Assembly: GCA_045642925.1 (NCBI GenBank)
Contig: JAZUJW010000024.1
Location: 1 to 5,201, forward strand
Reading direction: 5' to 3'
From: Firm-04 sp045642925
GTDB lineage: Bacteria > Bacillota > Clostridia > Oscillospirales > Ruminococcaceae
DNA length: 5,201 nucleotides
Position 1 is the first letter of the stretch; each line of letters starts with the position of its first letter. Of this stretch, positions 5,157 through 5,201 are shown piece after piece. The translations under genes were made by a program, and so were the position numbers. The notes beneath the pieces were generated by a model. That model had not been told where the DNA came from. It worked only from the letters and a program-made list of their open reading frames with translations, and did not search any database.

Positions 5157-5201
5157 ATGATTGATGTGATATACAATGCCCGACAGAACACTCTTCCAAC
5201 G
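5157..5201 (+). CDS. Start of a rightward gene, truncated by the window edge
   Basis: An ATG at 5157 opens a frame reading MIDVIYNARQNTLPT to the window end. GAAAGGA (5141-5147) lies 9 bases upstream, and a near-consensus promoter sits about 150 bases further up, so a real start is likely. Fifteen residues show no signal peptide and no recognisable family. The gene is divergent from the regulator gene; a shared regulatory region is possible but unproven. Confidence 0.55.
   Translation, partial: MIDVIYNARQNTLPT

Noticed and set aside
4934..5191. Minus-strand open frame of 85 codons starting with GTG
   Set aside because: No properly spaced ribosome binding site; it covers the strong rightward promoter, and its stop falls in the solitary terminal repeat. 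The encoded peptide resembles nothing I know. A decayed gene remnant cannot be fully excluded.

Overview
The window looks like a plant-polysaccharide-degradation locus from a Ruminococcus-like gut or rumen Firmicute. The main clue is a large secreted enzyme that ends in a type I dockerin with the DLCLMKR-style second helix common in Ruminococcus cellulosome proteins. Moderate-to-low G+C, strong Shine-Dalgarno sites and sigma-A promoters with extended -10 elements agree. The genus is an inference; there is no rRNA or marker gene here.

Layout. Positions 14-212 hold a compact element of about 199 bp with 21-bp terminal inverted repeats (20 of 21 matching). Its interior is almost entirely self-complementary and has no convincing gene, so it resembles a MITE. 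It starts three bases past the stop codon of the next gene. Positions 216-2921 (minus strand) encode a 901-residue secreted multidomain protein: signal peptide, YxiM/rhamnogalacturonan-acetylesterase-type N-terminal beta-sandwich, SGNH-hydrolase domain, TIM-barrel-like glycosidase-type domain resembling the DUF4832/DUF4874 group, beta-sandwich, dockerin. The SGNH domain keeps the serine block but seems to have lost the Asp-x-x-His pair. Positions 3064-4821 (minus strand) encode a 585-residue regulator with a LacI-type periplasmic-binding-protein sensor, a central GAF-like region and a C-terminal AraC-type DNA-binding domain.

Positions 4822-5156 form a divergent control region. It contains the regulator's promoter, a near-duplicated AT-rich direct repeat, a small inverted repeat, a solitary third copy of the element's terminal repeat, and a strong promoter pointing right. 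That promoter feeds a leader of about 145 nt with mutually exclusive pairing options, ending at a good ribosome binding site and the first 15 codons of a gene that leaves the window.

Working model (inference): the cytoplasmic LacI/AraC hybrid senses a sugar or oligosaccharide and activates the neighbouring dockerin gene, whose own promoter has an extended -10 but no recognisable -35. The exported product docks onto a cellulosome-like scaffold and acts on a pectic or hemicellulosic side chain. No transporter, scaffoldin or transposase is visible.
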